64,000 nt of DNA from Reticulitermes speratus (taxonomy: Eukaryota; Arthropoda; Insecta; Blattodea; Rhinotermitidae), in the NCBI GenBank assembly GCA_021186555.1, contig JAJKFL010000012.1:7239394-7303393 (forward strand). The letters are read 5' to 3'. The notes under the pieces are model-generated. The model saw nothing but the letters and a program-made list of their open reading frames with translations, did not search any database and was not told the origin of the DNA. The position numbers and the translations under genes were made by a program. Positions 42,684 to 52,545 of the stretch are shown piece by piece (the stretch's first letter is position 1; each line of letters opens with the position of its first letter).

Positions 42684-43254
42684 AAAATACAAAGATTAAG
42701 ATATACAGAACTATAATTTTGCTGTTGTTTTGTATGGGTGTGAGACTTGGTCTCTCACACTGAGGGAGGAACATAGGCTGAGGGTGTTCGAGAATAGGGT
42801 GCTGAGGAGGATATTTGGGCCTAAGAGGGACGAGGTAACAGGGGAGTGGAGAAGACTACATAACGAGGAACTTAATGATCTGTAGGCCCTACTCATCACG
42901 AACTATTATTCGGGTGATCAAATCAAGAAGAATGAGTTGGGCGGGGCATGTAGCACGTATGGGTGAGGGGAGAGGTGCATACAAGATTTTGGTCTGGAGA
43001 CCTGAGGGAAGGAACCACTTGGAAGACCCAGGCGTAGATGGGAGGATAATATTAAAATGGATCTTCAAGAAGTGGGATGGGGGGGGGCATGGAGTGGATT
43101 GATATGGCTCAGGATAGGGACAGGTGGCGGGCTGTTGTGAGTGCGGTAATGAACCTTCGGGTTCCACAAAACGCGGGGAATTTGTTGACTAGCTGACGAC
43201 CTGTTAGCTTTTCAAGAAGGACTCTGCTCCATGGAGTTAGTTAGTTAGTTAGTT
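42684..43254 (+). pseudogene. NLTR-2 3' end, 5'-truncated, with perfect TSD
   Basis: AGTATTCTTTACA occurs at 42671-42683 and 43255-43267. The insertion encodes the LPVVLYGCETWSLTLREEHR region, then [51 protein letters not shown] codons and [14 protein letters not shown]. An indel near 42880 and another near 43010 break the frame. It ends GGAGTTAGTTAGTTAG. This is the most complete NLTR-2 piece here. Confidence 0.95.
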
Positions 43255-43267
43255 AGTATTCTTTACA

Positions 43268-43510
43268 TCTTCCAGCCATCTCCCTCTGGGACTTATCATT
43301 TTTCTTGTACCTTCTGACTTGCTTTAAGAAATCTGTTAACCATCTTCGCTCTGTTCTAATGTCATGCCTCAGCCATCCCAGCTCTCACCTTTAATATCCA
43401 CTACCAGATCAAGTTTTGAGGCCCTCGCTCTTATGAGACGTTTTCAAGCGTACTTTGGTACTTTGAAGGGGAAGCCTCCACCACCACATGTTTTTCATTT
43501 CATGGTATTG
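43268..43510. other. Unassigned spacer
   Basis: No recognised feature. Confidence 0.35.
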
Positions 43511-43515
43511 TAATT

Positions 43516-43560
43516 CCTACCTGATGATGGCCGGTACACACGGCCGAAACGTGTCTTAGA
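43516..43560 (+). ncRNA. Hammerhead ribozyme candidate HHR-4
   Basis: Core CTGATGA (43521-43527), unpaired T, stem II GGCCG...CGGCC (43529-43545), GAA, stem III AC-GT-GT, C at 43555 giving a GUC cleavage site. Stem I is weaker: CTA (43517-43519) can pair with TAG (43557-43559) after one mismatch at the first position. Confidence 0.45.
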
Positions 43561-43616
43561 GGAAAATAAAGTGCATGTGCTTAAGTGTTGCGTTCTTTTG
43601 ACAATCAAAACATTAT

Positions 43617-43800
43617 GTTGGTAGTAGTTTACCGACGTTTCGGGACAGCCTATCCGTCCCGTCTTCGAGGCTCGAGCAGTCCAAATATTGAACCGATAGG
43701 ACGTCGTCAAACGTCAGTAAACAAGTACTGACATAAGCCGCGTAACATCCCTGAAGATAGATGGCCTCAACTGCATCACGGCGGAAGCCAGAAATCTCGC
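43617..43800. mobile_element. Foldback-type element
   Basis: GTTGGTAGTAGTTTACCGACG with GTTTCGGGACAGCC...GTCCCGTCTTCGAGG, then GTCAGTAAACAAGTACTGAC and ACATCCCTGAAGATAG. The arms are imperfect. It belongs to the superfamily of the GTGTAGTTTGGTA and K foldbacks. Confidence 0.55.
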
Positions 43801-43942
43801 AGATCGAGTTTTGTTTATCTATCTCTGTCACTTGCTGGTTTGTTCTGATTCTTCAGACACCTTACTCAGTTGCCTACTTCATGGACGTTACACAGAACGT
43901 CACGTGCTTAACACAACTTTATCGTTTTCTGTCATGGTGAAG

Positions 43943-44205
43943 GTAAAGCAATCCCATTACAGGCCTGGACAGGCCCTTAGGGTTCCAGTAGGTTGAGGCT
44001 CCTAGATTTCTAGACAATCGGCACATGAAGGTGGTAAGGTTGTCAGTCCTGTGCACCGGCCGCCTTTACCCCGCAGGAAATATTCCTGGTACTCATTTTT
44101 GTTAGAGGCTGAGTCGACCCCAGGGCCATAGTGCGGCCGAAAGGATTATGTCAATAAAAATTTCAATGATACAATCGGGAATCGAACCCGCGACGTTCCG
44201 GCTTG
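43943..44205 (-). mobile_element. SINE-E copy, head truncated
   Basis: The tail and body are complete, with B box GGTTCGATTCCC. The head stops after GTACAAGCCGG (minus), so the A box is missing. No target duplication was found. Confidence 0.88.
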
Positions 44206-44215
44206 TACAGGCCAT

Positions 44216-45240
44216 GACTATTTGTTTTGTAATTTTACAAAACTATTATTTTTTCTTCTCCGAATTTCTCTTTGACACAGAATTTCAGGCATTACTAACG
44301 CACACCCGGAAGTGTGCTGTTACACCCACGTGTTACAGACGGACTGCCCCATCCAGTCGCATGCTCATCCAGGCCACAGCAGCAGGCGGCGTTGGATTCA
44401 GAGCATCCTGAAGAGGCTCCTAGCTTTACTGCACCAATACGCGGCTTGCCGAGGGGTAGTCGTGGGAAAGTAGCCCTCAGAGCTCGCTCTTGTATAGCGA
44501 AAAGAAGTTCGCGTGCCTCGAGGATGTCCAAAACTGGGCACACACCAAGACAGCTGTCGCGAACACGGACGTCGAAGGACTTTTGGTTAAGACTTACATA
44601 ACGGCCGATGACCTAGACAGAATAATATGTAAACTTTTATATTGTGTTACTGGGTTTTATTATGCCACCCTGAATATGGGGGCAGCATGTTTCTTCGAAA
44701 CTGTGGTACCAATATAGACCACAACATGCGTGACGTTGTGTGGGTCAAGGGTGCACAAATACCGGACATCTGTTCACCTAGGCGAAAAACTTTTGTACGG
44801 TGGCGCCTAATATTGTCAGCATATTTGTTACGGTTTTATTTCCCGTAAACATAAAAATGTGGATCAGTTCGCATGTACCGAGCGGAAAGCGCCAGGTAAC
44901 AATGAGGGTCACAGGTCACTACAGAATTGTGGGTCCTTAGCGTAGAATTTGCTTCACGTCACATTTCTGGCTCCTAGAATTTTGAGATGGGTCGTAAATT
45001 TTTGGACCCGTGGAGTAGGTAAATGCTGGTTGTTGAAATTCTGTATTTTAACTGCTAGGCGCTATAGACAGGGTGTTTGTTTTTTTTTTATTAAAATTAG
45101 CAAACGCTCTGTTAAACTAGCACGTTAATACCTGAGAACGTATGTGAGCCAGAATAGCTCAGAAGTCACATAACGCATTATTCGCCCTTGTCATTAATGG
45201 GTATAACTTTGCCTTGGTTTTATAGTAGTAGTAGTAACCA
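44216..45240. other. Comparatively GC-rich, non-repetitive region
   Basis: About 44290-44720 is richer in G+C than its surroundings and shows no SINE or MITE landmarks. It holds the open frame described at 44462-44717. 44935-45005 shares GCTTCACGTCA and CTCCTAGAATTTTGAG-like strings with 53840-53920, suggesting another undefined dispersed repeat. Confidence 0.4.
44462..44717 (+). other. Unassigned open frame, possible exon
   Basis: From an upstream stop near 44458 the frame runs to TAG at 44715-44717. It reads YSEKKFACLEDVQNWAHTKT, then DVEGLLVKTYITADDLDRII and CKLLYCVTGFYYATLNMG. Composition is protein-like and non-repetitive, and TCTTGTATAG at 44486-44495 could serve as a splice acceptor. 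I recognise no family; it may be chance or an old transposon relic. Confidence 0.2.
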
Positions 45241-45251
45241 CCTTTCACCTG

Positions 45252-46155
45252 AAACAAACTATGTTTCTAATGTATATAATGTCACAGCTATTCTGTAGTT
45301 ACAATTCACGCTACATGTAATGCTATTTACAGTCATATACATCAAACAAACCATGTTGCTACGGTATATAATGTTACAGCTATTCTGTAGTTACAATTCA
45401 TGCTACATGTAATGCTATTTACAGTCATATACATCAAACAAACTATGTTTCTAATGTATATAATGTCACAGCTATTCTGTAGTTACAATTCACGCTACAT
45501 GTAATGCTATTTACAGTCATATACATCAAACAAACCATGTTGCTACGGTATATAATGTTACAGCTATTCTGTAGTTACAATTCATGCTACATGTAATGCT
45601 ATTTACAGTCATATACATCAAACAAACCATGTTGCTACGGTAATAATGTTACAGCTATTCTGTAGTTACAATTCACGCTACATGTAATGCTATTTACAGT
45701 CATATACATCAAACAAACCATGTTGCTACGGTATATAATGTCACAGCTATTCTGTAGTTACAATTCACGCTACATGTAATGCTATTTACAGTCATATACA
45801 TCAAACAAACCATGTTGCTACGGTATATAATGTTACAGCTATTCTGTAGTTACAATTCATGCTACATGTAATGCTATTTACAGTCATATACATCAAACAA
45901 ACTATGTTTCTAATGTATATAATGTCACAGCTATTCTGTAGTTACAATTCACGCTACATGTAATGCTATTTACAGTCATATACATCAAACAAACCATGTT
46001 GCTACGGTATATAATGTCACAGCTATTCTGTAGTTACAATTCATGCTACATGTAATGCTATTTACAGTCATATACATCAAACAAACCATGTTGCTACGGT
46101 ATATAATGTCACAGCTATTCTGTAGTTACAATTCACGCTACATGTAAAGCTATTT
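45252..46155 (-). repeat. 92-bp tandem array adjoining NLTR-3 3' end (about 10 copies)
   Basis: Units start AAACAAACYATGTT at exact 92-bp steps (45252, 45344, 45436, 45528). Two unit types occur: CTATGTTTCTAATG and CCATGTTGCTACGG. They are partly alternating, suggesting a 184-bp higher-order unit that later amplified one type. One copy lacks 2 bp (CGGTAATAATG). The array lies directly after the NLTR-3 stop on the minus strand. Confidence 0.95.
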
Positions 46156-46177
46156 CCCACGCTCAACGTTCTGTACT

Positions 46178-46377
46178 TTACATCAGCACTTTCCGCAGTA
46201 CGTGTGCAGTGCCAGTAAGGCTGTTTGCTGTAGTTCCTTGATGTCGTGCTTTACGCGTATGTGGCTGAGGTATTTGCTGAATGATTTAGAGATGGTTCCA
46301 GTTGCCCCTATTCTTACAGCTATCACTTTTGTTTTTACATTCCACATGCGCTGTATTTCTGTTGTAAGGTCTTTATA
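46178..46377 (-). pseudogene. NLTR-3 polyprotein C-terminus
   Basis: Minus-strand translation from 46377: YKDLTTEIQRMWNVKTKV, then GATGTISKSFSKYLSHI and KHDIKELQQTALL. A one-base frameshift then leads to GTAHVLRKVLM and a stop at 46178-46180. The IQRMWN...GATGTI...TAHxLRKVL series is a C-terminal signature of a group of non-LTR retrotransposons. Only about 65 codons remain. The 92-bp array begins about 22 bp after the stop. Confidence 0.85.
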
Positions 46378-46410
46378 TTATTATTATTTCATTGCATATA
46401 TTTGACAGGC

Positions 46411-46438
46411 TAATAATAATAATAATAATAATAATAAC
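46411..46438. repeat. (TAA)n microsatellite
   Basis: About nine TAA repeats immediately upstream (minus-strand sense) of the NLTR-3 fragment. Confidence 0.9.
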
Positions 46439-46774
46439 TGCATGTGTTGACGTGAATTCCTTCGATCGAGCTGCAGTTATAAACTAATGCGGTAGGTCTC
46501 TTCAGCACGAGCGGGAAGTTCGTGAATGAAGGCCACATGCGGCTCTGGAATCACAGTTTGGTCACTACATGAAGATGCTGCACGTCTGTACAAGACACAC
46601 ACGATTCTGTATTCTGTATGTGGCCGTCAAGTGGATCGCGCTCCTGTTCTGCCGTCGGGTAGTTCATAACTTGAAGCCGTCTCAGTGTTAGAGCGTCACT
46701 GTAAGGCTGAAGAATATGATGGGAAGATTGTAGAGGGATCAGGTGAACGTGAGGGCCAGAGCGTTAATATCTAG
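46439..46774. other. Unassigned spacer
   Basis: No recognised feature. Confidence 0.35.
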
Positions 46775-46985
46775 TGGTAGGCTAAAGCTAGAGTTGCCCC
46801 TGTTCTTATTTGAGCATCACGCCATGAGGGCATATGAAAAGTGGAGGTATAGTTCCACTCATTCATAACCTCTGGACTAGAATAAGGTGAGTTGTAATCT
46901 TCACGCCATTTTGTGGGCCTCAGACCCGATCCGGACGCTTTGAAGACATAAAATTCTATGTCACTGCGAGAAGTCGAACCGCGAT
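46775..46985 (-). mobile_element. Degenerate SINE-D-type element
   Basis: Leads with AAAGCTAGAGTTGCC, then CCATGAGGGCATATGAAAAG, GTATAGTTCCACTC, TAAGGTGAGTTG and GAAGTCGAACCGCG. It is related to the variant at 60225-60492. Confidence 0.6.
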
Positions 46986-46989
46986 TTAA

Positions 46990-47479
46990 CCTTTAAAGGC
47001 CTAGCGGTTACTTTATGCACCGTCAGGTTTAACATGCCAAAACTCAACTTTCTGCCAACAGGATGTATTAATGTATTTTATACATATCTCAAAACATCAT
47101 TTCATTCATTCTGTAGTCTGTCTTACGACAGGTCCGTAGCCTCTTCCAAAGCGAGTTCTCCACAGGGTGCGATCTAGTGCTTCCTCTTTCAATTTCAAGT
47201 ATCTTCTCTTTTCCTTAAGGTCATCCAGTAGCTGCTTACGTCTTCTCCCTCGTCTTCCCGTCATTTCTATCCTTCCTTCTACATTTCCTTCAATCACGTG
47301 TTTCAGAAGGCAGTTTCTGCGCAAGATGTGACCAATCCAGTTAGCCTCAGAACAAACAGGGATTATTTCCTAATGCAGCATCAACTGACTTATTTTCATA
47401 ACCAAGACGGAAAGTGTTTTCTGTGCGGTACGAGCTGAATGTTTAAATGTATTTCATGTTATTATCAGTCATTGAAGAG
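46990..47479 (-). mobile_element. TTAA-MITE interrupted by NLTR-1
   Basis: TTAA at 46986-46989 and 47480-47483. Left end CCTTTAAAGGCCTAGCGG; right part GTGCGGTACGAGCTGAATG to GAAGAG. About 250 bp of NLTR-1 3' end sit in the middle. Confidence 0.8.
47097..47347 (-). pseudogene. NLTR-1 3' end inside a TTAA-MITE
   Basis: Minus: ANWIGHILRRN-type start, then LLKHVIEGNVEGRIEMTGRR and RTRFGRGYGPVVRQTTE, stop and an (ATGA)n-type tail. Here the 39-bp terminal unit is present once, giving the unexpanded state for comparison with the two arrays. Confidence 0.92.
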
Positions 47480-47483
47480 TTAA

Positions 47484-48449
47484 TGGATGTTCAACCCGTA
47501 GCCCAGTCGTAATACGGACTGAGCTACCCCGGCTGCGTGTTTTCCCTGAACAAGACAAAATAGGGTCTAGTTGTTCCGATCACATTAAGCGCACATCTAC
47601 TGTATAAATAAGACACAGACACCCGACTCATGAGTGCTGGAGCCAGTTTCATTAGCCAATCACGATCTGCGATGCACGTGTGTAAGCCAATCACGGATCG
47701 CAAGTGTGTCATATGAGTGTGGTGTGTGGCCGATATTACAGGCGTCTGTCCGTTATCTTTGTAGCTGCTGCTGGCGTTGCTCTTCCTTGTTTTTATGGCG
47801 ACATTTGAAGTGTAGATTGTGACGTTAGGGTTGAGAAGGCTTCTTGCTGTTACCTTTCGTATTTGTCCCCCAGAAAAATGTTTTTTTTAGCATTGTGTGG
47901 AACCAGAATTTTATTTATTTATTAAAGTCGCTTTCGTTTGTTCAGATCAGTGAGTGTCATGTCGAAGGATACGATTGTTAATGATAGACTGCAGTAAAGT
48001 TGTCATGCCGTATTGTTTTCCCGCCAATTGCCTCGAGGGACTGATGAAGGCGTAAAGTTTGGCATCAGTAATTCTTTGTTTCTTTTCATTGAAGATTTCT
48101 TTCTTGCTTTGCCCTTTTCTCTGGTTTCTTCTGCTCATCTATACACATGTTTTGTATGTTTCTTCTTCTTTGTTTCATCCCATCTTTTTCTTTCCTTGTG
48201 CTTTTGTTTATTATTATGTTTCCTTATTGTGGTTTTATATTTCATCCATTCTGTGTTCTTTCGGCCAGTGTTTGAAGCAGTTCATACAATAGCAACGTGC
48301 AGGGTAAAGGGTTATGTTTATTATTTATCTTTGTTCCCTTCATTTCTAAAAGATAATAAATTCTTAACCTCACAATGGTCGATTGTCTTTAACCTTCAGT
48401 AGTCTCTGGGTCGGGCCTTGAGTGGAGCAAAACATAATTTATGTTGAAT
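47484..48449. other. Unassigned; SINE-D head fragment and T-rich tract
   Basis: 47494-47533 is a minus-strand SINE-D head relic (GACTGAGCTACCCCGGC). 48070-48260 is pyrimidine-rich and gives a 129-codon low-complexity frame that I do not accept as a gene. Confidence 0.4.
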
Positions 48450-48509
48450 TATTTGTACCAACAAATGCACTAAGACAGTTTTTTCACTGTTTACTTTATT
48501 ATAAGGATG

Positions 48510-48552
48510 CCCCAATACGCATTTCGGCAGTTATTCTGCCATCATCAGGGGG
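48510..48552 (-). ncRNA. Hammerhead ribozyme candidate HHR-5
   Basis: Minus-strand mirror of HHR-6: CCCC, CTGATGA (plus 48542-48548), T, GGCAG-AATAA-CTGCC, GAA, AT-GCGT-AT, T, GGGG. All helices are exact. Confidence 0.6.
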
Positions 48553-48767
48553 TATTTTTTATTAATTAATTAATAATTATACTATAGAGGATAGTATAAT
48601 ATACTACTTGATTTTATTGTAATTTTTATAAGTTTTAATAATTTAATAACTTTTAGCAGCTTAACAATACCACAAATTTTACAAAAATTTTATACGATGT
48701 GGTAAATACTGACTCACTGTTATGACGTAACCAAAGAATTGGTCTATGTAAAAACTCACTTAAAATA

Positions 48768-48810
48768 CCCCCTGATGATGGCAGAATAACTGCCGAAATG
48801 CGTATTGGGG
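48768..48810 (+). ncRNA. Hammerhead ribozyme candidate HHR-6
   Basis: Stem I CCCC (48768-48771) with GGGG (48807-48810). Core CTGATGA 48772-48778. Unpaired T 48779. Stem II GGCAG/CTGCC with loop AATAA (48780-48794). GAA 48795-48797. Stem III AT/AT with loop GCGT (48798-48805). T 48806 is the cleavage-site nucleotide. Same fold as HHR-2. Confidence 0.6.
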
Positions 48811-48873
48811 CATCGTAATAATAAAGTAAACAGTGAAAAAACTGTCTTAGTGCTTTTGTTGGTACAAATAAAT

Positions 48874-49493
48874 CAATTATAAAAAAGATGCACGGTGAAT
48901 ATAAAATGATAATTTCTGTTATTGTGGTAAATAAAAATACGTTGGCATCTCTCATAGGAAAGGAATGTGCGCTGTAAATTCGTTGCTAAATAACCCGCCG
49001 CTAATCAATCAAATCCGATGTGTTATATCAACGAAGCAAGCAATAAAACTCACGTACTAGCACCGTTATTGTGGAAAATAAACACCTCCATTTGTTGCGG
49101 TAATCGAGAACTCCGCCTCTGAGCACACAGTATAATATTTCATGCTGTGTGACGACCGTCTGGCTGAATGCTTTCTCTGCAATTAGCAGCAGTCATACAC
49201 TGGATGGATTATTCTCACGGATAGGCATGGGAACTGGATGAGAAAGTTGAGTGGGTGGTATGAGAGCAGATGAATCAATTTATGTGTAATGTGTAGCTAA
49301 TGCGATAGGATTGACTGATGAGTTGAGACTGCCGGCCTGTGTAAACCACTTGCTTGTAGGGTTCGTGAGATTTTAACAGATTTAACTACAAACGGCCGCG
49401 TCGTATGAAGGAGTTAATGTAATATTCACGCGCTATTCCTCGGATAACCCTTCAGTTGATCCGTTCGTGTATGGGCCTACAGCGTAGCTCTCA
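48874..49493. other. Unassigned region
   Basis: No recognised feature. Confidence 0.35.
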
Positions 49494-49781
49494 AGGTAAA
49501 AAGGTAAAGGTAAAGTTCTCCCTAGAACAGACCATGAAGGCCCAGAGGGGGAGTAGAGGTATAGCTCTACTCTATCTTTAACCCCGGCACTAGATGAGGG
49601 TGGGTGGTTAACTCCACGCCCCGGCCGCTTTACCCCCGGGAAAGAGGCCCGGTACCCATTATATAGGAGGCTGGGTAGGCCCCAGGGCCGGTCTGGACGG
49701 CTGCGAAAAATCTCGCCCCCACCGGGATTCGATCCCCGGATCGTCCAGCCCGTAGCGAGTCGCTATACCGACTGAGCTATA
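49494..49781 (-). mobile_element. SINE-D copy, near full length
   Basis: GGTAAAGGTAAAG at left (tail), B box GGGATCGAATCCC on minus, and head TAGCTCAGTCGGTATAGCG at right. The first few bases of the head are missing. No clear target duplication. Confidence 0.92.
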
Positions 49782-50177
49782 CTGTAATATCAAATTTCCA
49801 CTGAATATTAACGCAATGAATTTGAAAATTCGTAGCTTGGTAGATGCTATCGTTATGTCTGAATGCTGCAAGGTCGGCCGAAGCATTGGTATCTACGTGT
49901 TCACTGCTTCGTAACGACAACTGCCATCTGGCGTAAATATCATCAACTAATCACTTAGACAACGGGCGCGCTGTATAAGGTAGATGGACTGTCCATTTTG
50001 CCACCTATCTTTCTTTGTCTTTCTGTTTATCTAGCTACCCTCTTACCCACATATATGTATCTGTCTGTCCATTCAATCACATATTTATCTACCTACCTAA
50101 CCACTCACTTATCCAACTTTTTCTCAGTCTCTCTGCCTGCGTTTCCGCCATCCACGTGTCCAACTTAGTAGCTATGT
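49782..50177. other. Unassigned spacer
   Basis: Pyrimidine-rich CTAC/TCTG stretch at 50000-50130. No gene. Confidence 0.35.
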
Positions 50178-50191
50178 AGGTAACTACGTAA

Positions 50192-50496
50192 GAGGTAAAG
50201 CAACCCCATTACAGGCCTGGACAGGCCCTTAGGGGTCCAGGAGGTTGGGGTTCACTGATTTCTAGACAATCGGCACATGAAGGTGGTAAGGTTGTCAGCC
50301 ATACGCACCGGCCGCCTTCACCCCCCAGGAAATATCCCTGTTATTCATTTCTGTTAGAGGCTGAGTCGACCCCAGGGCCATAGTGCGACCGAAAGGATTA
50401 TGTCAATGAAAAATTCCAATAACACATCGGGAATCGAACCCGCGACCTTCCGGCTTGTAGCGTAGTGCCTCAACCAACTGCGCCACCGCGCGCCCC
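50192..50496 (-). mobile_element. SINE-E copy, full length, with TSD
   Basis: Head GGTGGCGCAGTTGG intact on minus. AGGTAACTACGTAA (50178-50191) and AGGTAACTAAGTAA (50497-50510), one mismatch in 14. Confidence 0.94.
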
Positions 50497-50510
50497 AGGT
50501 AACTAAGTAA

Positions 50511-50889
50511 CTAACAAATTAAATAACGAATACCTTAAAGAGTAGCCGCAGTGTAGGTACCTGAAATTTGTGTGGATGCTCGGTGTGTACAGGTACGTAC
50601 TTCGATCCAGTTTTGTTCTCATATAATACATTACATTTAACATTTAATATTCCTATTAGAATACTGTAAATATTTACAGATCTCGGCTCCGTCGCAAACC
50701 GGAAAAAAAAAATCTATTATTATGAGATATTTGGATACATTTTACATAACTTTTAATATATTACTTGTATTATAATTTTAATACAATTTTAATAATTTTA
50801 AATTAATTGTGGAATGATACCACATGTGTAACATTTACCATTTAAGGCTGACACGTTGCGTAACACGCTGCATGTCCTCAAGCACCTTA
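50511..50889. other. Unassigned AT-rich spacer
   Basis: AT-rich with an A run at 50702-50710. It may be part of the element carrying HHR-7, but no boundary could be set. Confidence 0.35.
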
Positions 50890-50934
50890 GCTCCCTGAAG
50901 ATGGCAGCGATTCGTGGCCGAAACATGTATGAGC
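50890..50934 (+). ncRNA. Hammerhead ribozyme candidate HHR-7
   Basis: GCTC (50890-50893) pairs with GAGC (50931-50934) next to one mismatched pair. Core CTGAAGA 50895-50901, unpaired T, stem II GGC...GCC with an imperfect inner helix (50903-50919), GAA, stem III AC-AT-GT, A at 50929 giving a GUA site. Confidence 0.48.
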
Positions 50935-51059
50935 ATCACGACTATGTACTGTGCAGTTAGTTGGAAGTAACTTTGTGTACGTAAGACAATTACACGGAAG
51001 ATGTATAATATTAAAATTGGGTTCTGAAGAGTTTAGTTGTTTAGATCAAGGGAGGTTGG

Positions 51060-51200
51060 AGGTTCTCATGGCCATGACTGTGAAGATTGCTGTATTCTGG
51101 GATGTGACGCCGTGTAGTTTGGTATAAAAATAGCGACGTTTTAGGGGATCCTGCTGCCTCCTTATAACGGATGTTACACGGCGTCATATCCCAAAAGATG
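51060..51200. mobile_element. GTGTAGTTTGGTA foldback copy
   Basis: TTCTGGGATGTGACGCCGTG (from 51094) is mirrored by ACACGGCGTCATATCCCAAA (51176-51195). The centre holds GCGACGTTTTAGGGGATCC and GCTGCCTCC, the decayed ribozyme-like part of this family. Confidence 0.75.
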
Positions 51201-51671
51201 TCAATCCGTTTTGGCCACTTCACTTATGTTTTATTTGCTGATGATCTCACTGCAGTTCGGCCTCAAAGAAGTAGTTCTACTTTAGGTGCTGGGTGTGTTC
51301 GTGTCCTCTGGAAACGGTACTGCATATTCATCAAAATTCGTCCGGGTAACAACTCCTGTCAAAGGAAACCGCTTCATGTACTAAGATTTCTCAATAGCAT
51401 CCTGGCGCACAGTGTGGGAAAAAATACATTCACCACCGCCAGCAGTGTTACCAACTTCCTGCTAGAGCCCCAGTTTTGCTCCTCAAATGTCACCAATACA
51501 AATATAAGGTCAAATTTAATTCGTCGCACATCTGCTAAGGTTTCAGATTTCAAAATGTATAGGGTGTGTGAAAAGAAGTTAACTGATTACAAGTTGTGGA
51601 CACCTGTACCGGTTGTCGTTTATTTCTTGGTTGTGAGGGTTTTTAATTATTATCCGTTTAGTGGTAAATGA
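51171..51671 (+). other. Unassigned 166-codon open frame
   Basis: It starts inside the foldback and continues into non-repetitive sequence. It contains YVLFADDLTAV, which superficially recalls the reverse-transcriptase YADD motif, but the surrounding residues do not match. I recognise no family and consider it unproven. Confidence 0.15.
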
Positions 51672-52240
51672 TAGCGCTTATCCAAATATCTGGTCATAGA
51701 AACTGGTGACTGTATTTCGAATTATCCAAGGTGCAGTGGTCATGCAGGTGAATTCACCTTTCAGGGAAGTCTTGTTTGTCGAAGAAGTGAAGTGAGATTT
51801 GGGTTCCAAACGGCGGTGACTGTTAGGGTCACTGGTATGTGACGCTATGTTTTTTGACACATAAAGAATCTACTGCCTCCAGCCGTCTTTTACTCTGAAG
51901 ACAGAGTCTGCAGGTTGTTCCGAAACGTTTGTTTCTGTGTATCAAGTTACACGGCGTCGTATACGGAATTCCGTAATCTGAAATACTGACGTGTTTGACC
52001 GTAATACCAAACTAGCAGTATACAAAGAGTATATCTACTGGCATACAGCAGGTAGGCAGCTGGTTAAGAAATTGTCCAATTTTAGTGTAACCGAAAGTTC
52101 AATACATTGAACGTAGTTAATATTCATGCAGATTCTTTCTTTAAGGTGGTAGTGTAATCCTGCCATTTACATCTAGATCTCCTAAGATGTCCCTTCCCAT
52201 CAGGTTTAGCGACCAAAATGTGGGAATTTTTTTGACGTAA
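51672..52240. other. Unassigned; minor repeat traces
   Basis: 51890-51965 has CTCTGAAGACAGAG and CCGAAACGTTTG plus TACACGGCGTCG (foldback family). 52035-52115 resembles the NLTR-2 3' end on minus (GGCAGCTGGTTAAGAAATTG). Confidence 0.4.
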
Positions 52241-52526
52241 AACGTCTTATATTTCGGTACACATAGGTGGGTCACCTCGGCGCTCGCGGTGTCAGACTTT
52301 CGCGTTACCTACGTTTCTTCACAGTGCTCCGCGTCTACTTCGACTACAGCAGTGAACGATACGTAGTTTGAAAGGCAAATCATATGCCTACACGCTAAAA
52401 AAAGAATCATCGAAAAATCTTGAAATCTGCCAAAATGGCGGCCATGTCAAAATCATCTACGATTTTCACACTCTCACCATCTAACGTCTTACATTTCGGT
52501 ACACATAGGTGGGTCACCTCGGCGCT
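52241..52526 (+). repeat. 44-bp direct repeat pair
   Basis: AACGTCTTATATTTCGGTAC...CACCTCGGCGCT at 52241-52284 recurs at 52483-52526 with one difference, 242 bp apart. The unit contains GGTGGGTCACC, partly palindromic. It may be a segmental duplication inside an unknown element. Confidence 0.85.
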
Positions 52527-52545
52527 GTTTTTTTACAGGTTCACG

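Larger units (their letters stand above)
48450..48873. mobile_element. Foldback J with two opposed ribozyme candidates
   Basis: Arms of about 108 bp (48450-48557 and 48764-48873) are inverted and nearly identical, from TTTGTACCAACAAATGCAC to ATGATGGCAGAA and their inverses. The roughly 205-bp centre is AT-rich. Each arm holds a complete hammerhead-like motif, pointing outwards. Confidence 0.9.

Noticed and set aside
48013-48402. 129-codon hydrophobic ORF as a membrane protein
   Set aside because: It arises from a T-rich tract (Phe/Leu/Ser/Cys only), with no conserved features.
51171-51671. Reverse transcriptase suggested by FADD in the 166-codon frame
   Set aside because: Only four residues match. 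No other reverse-transcriptase block is found on either side, and the frame starts within a foldback arm.
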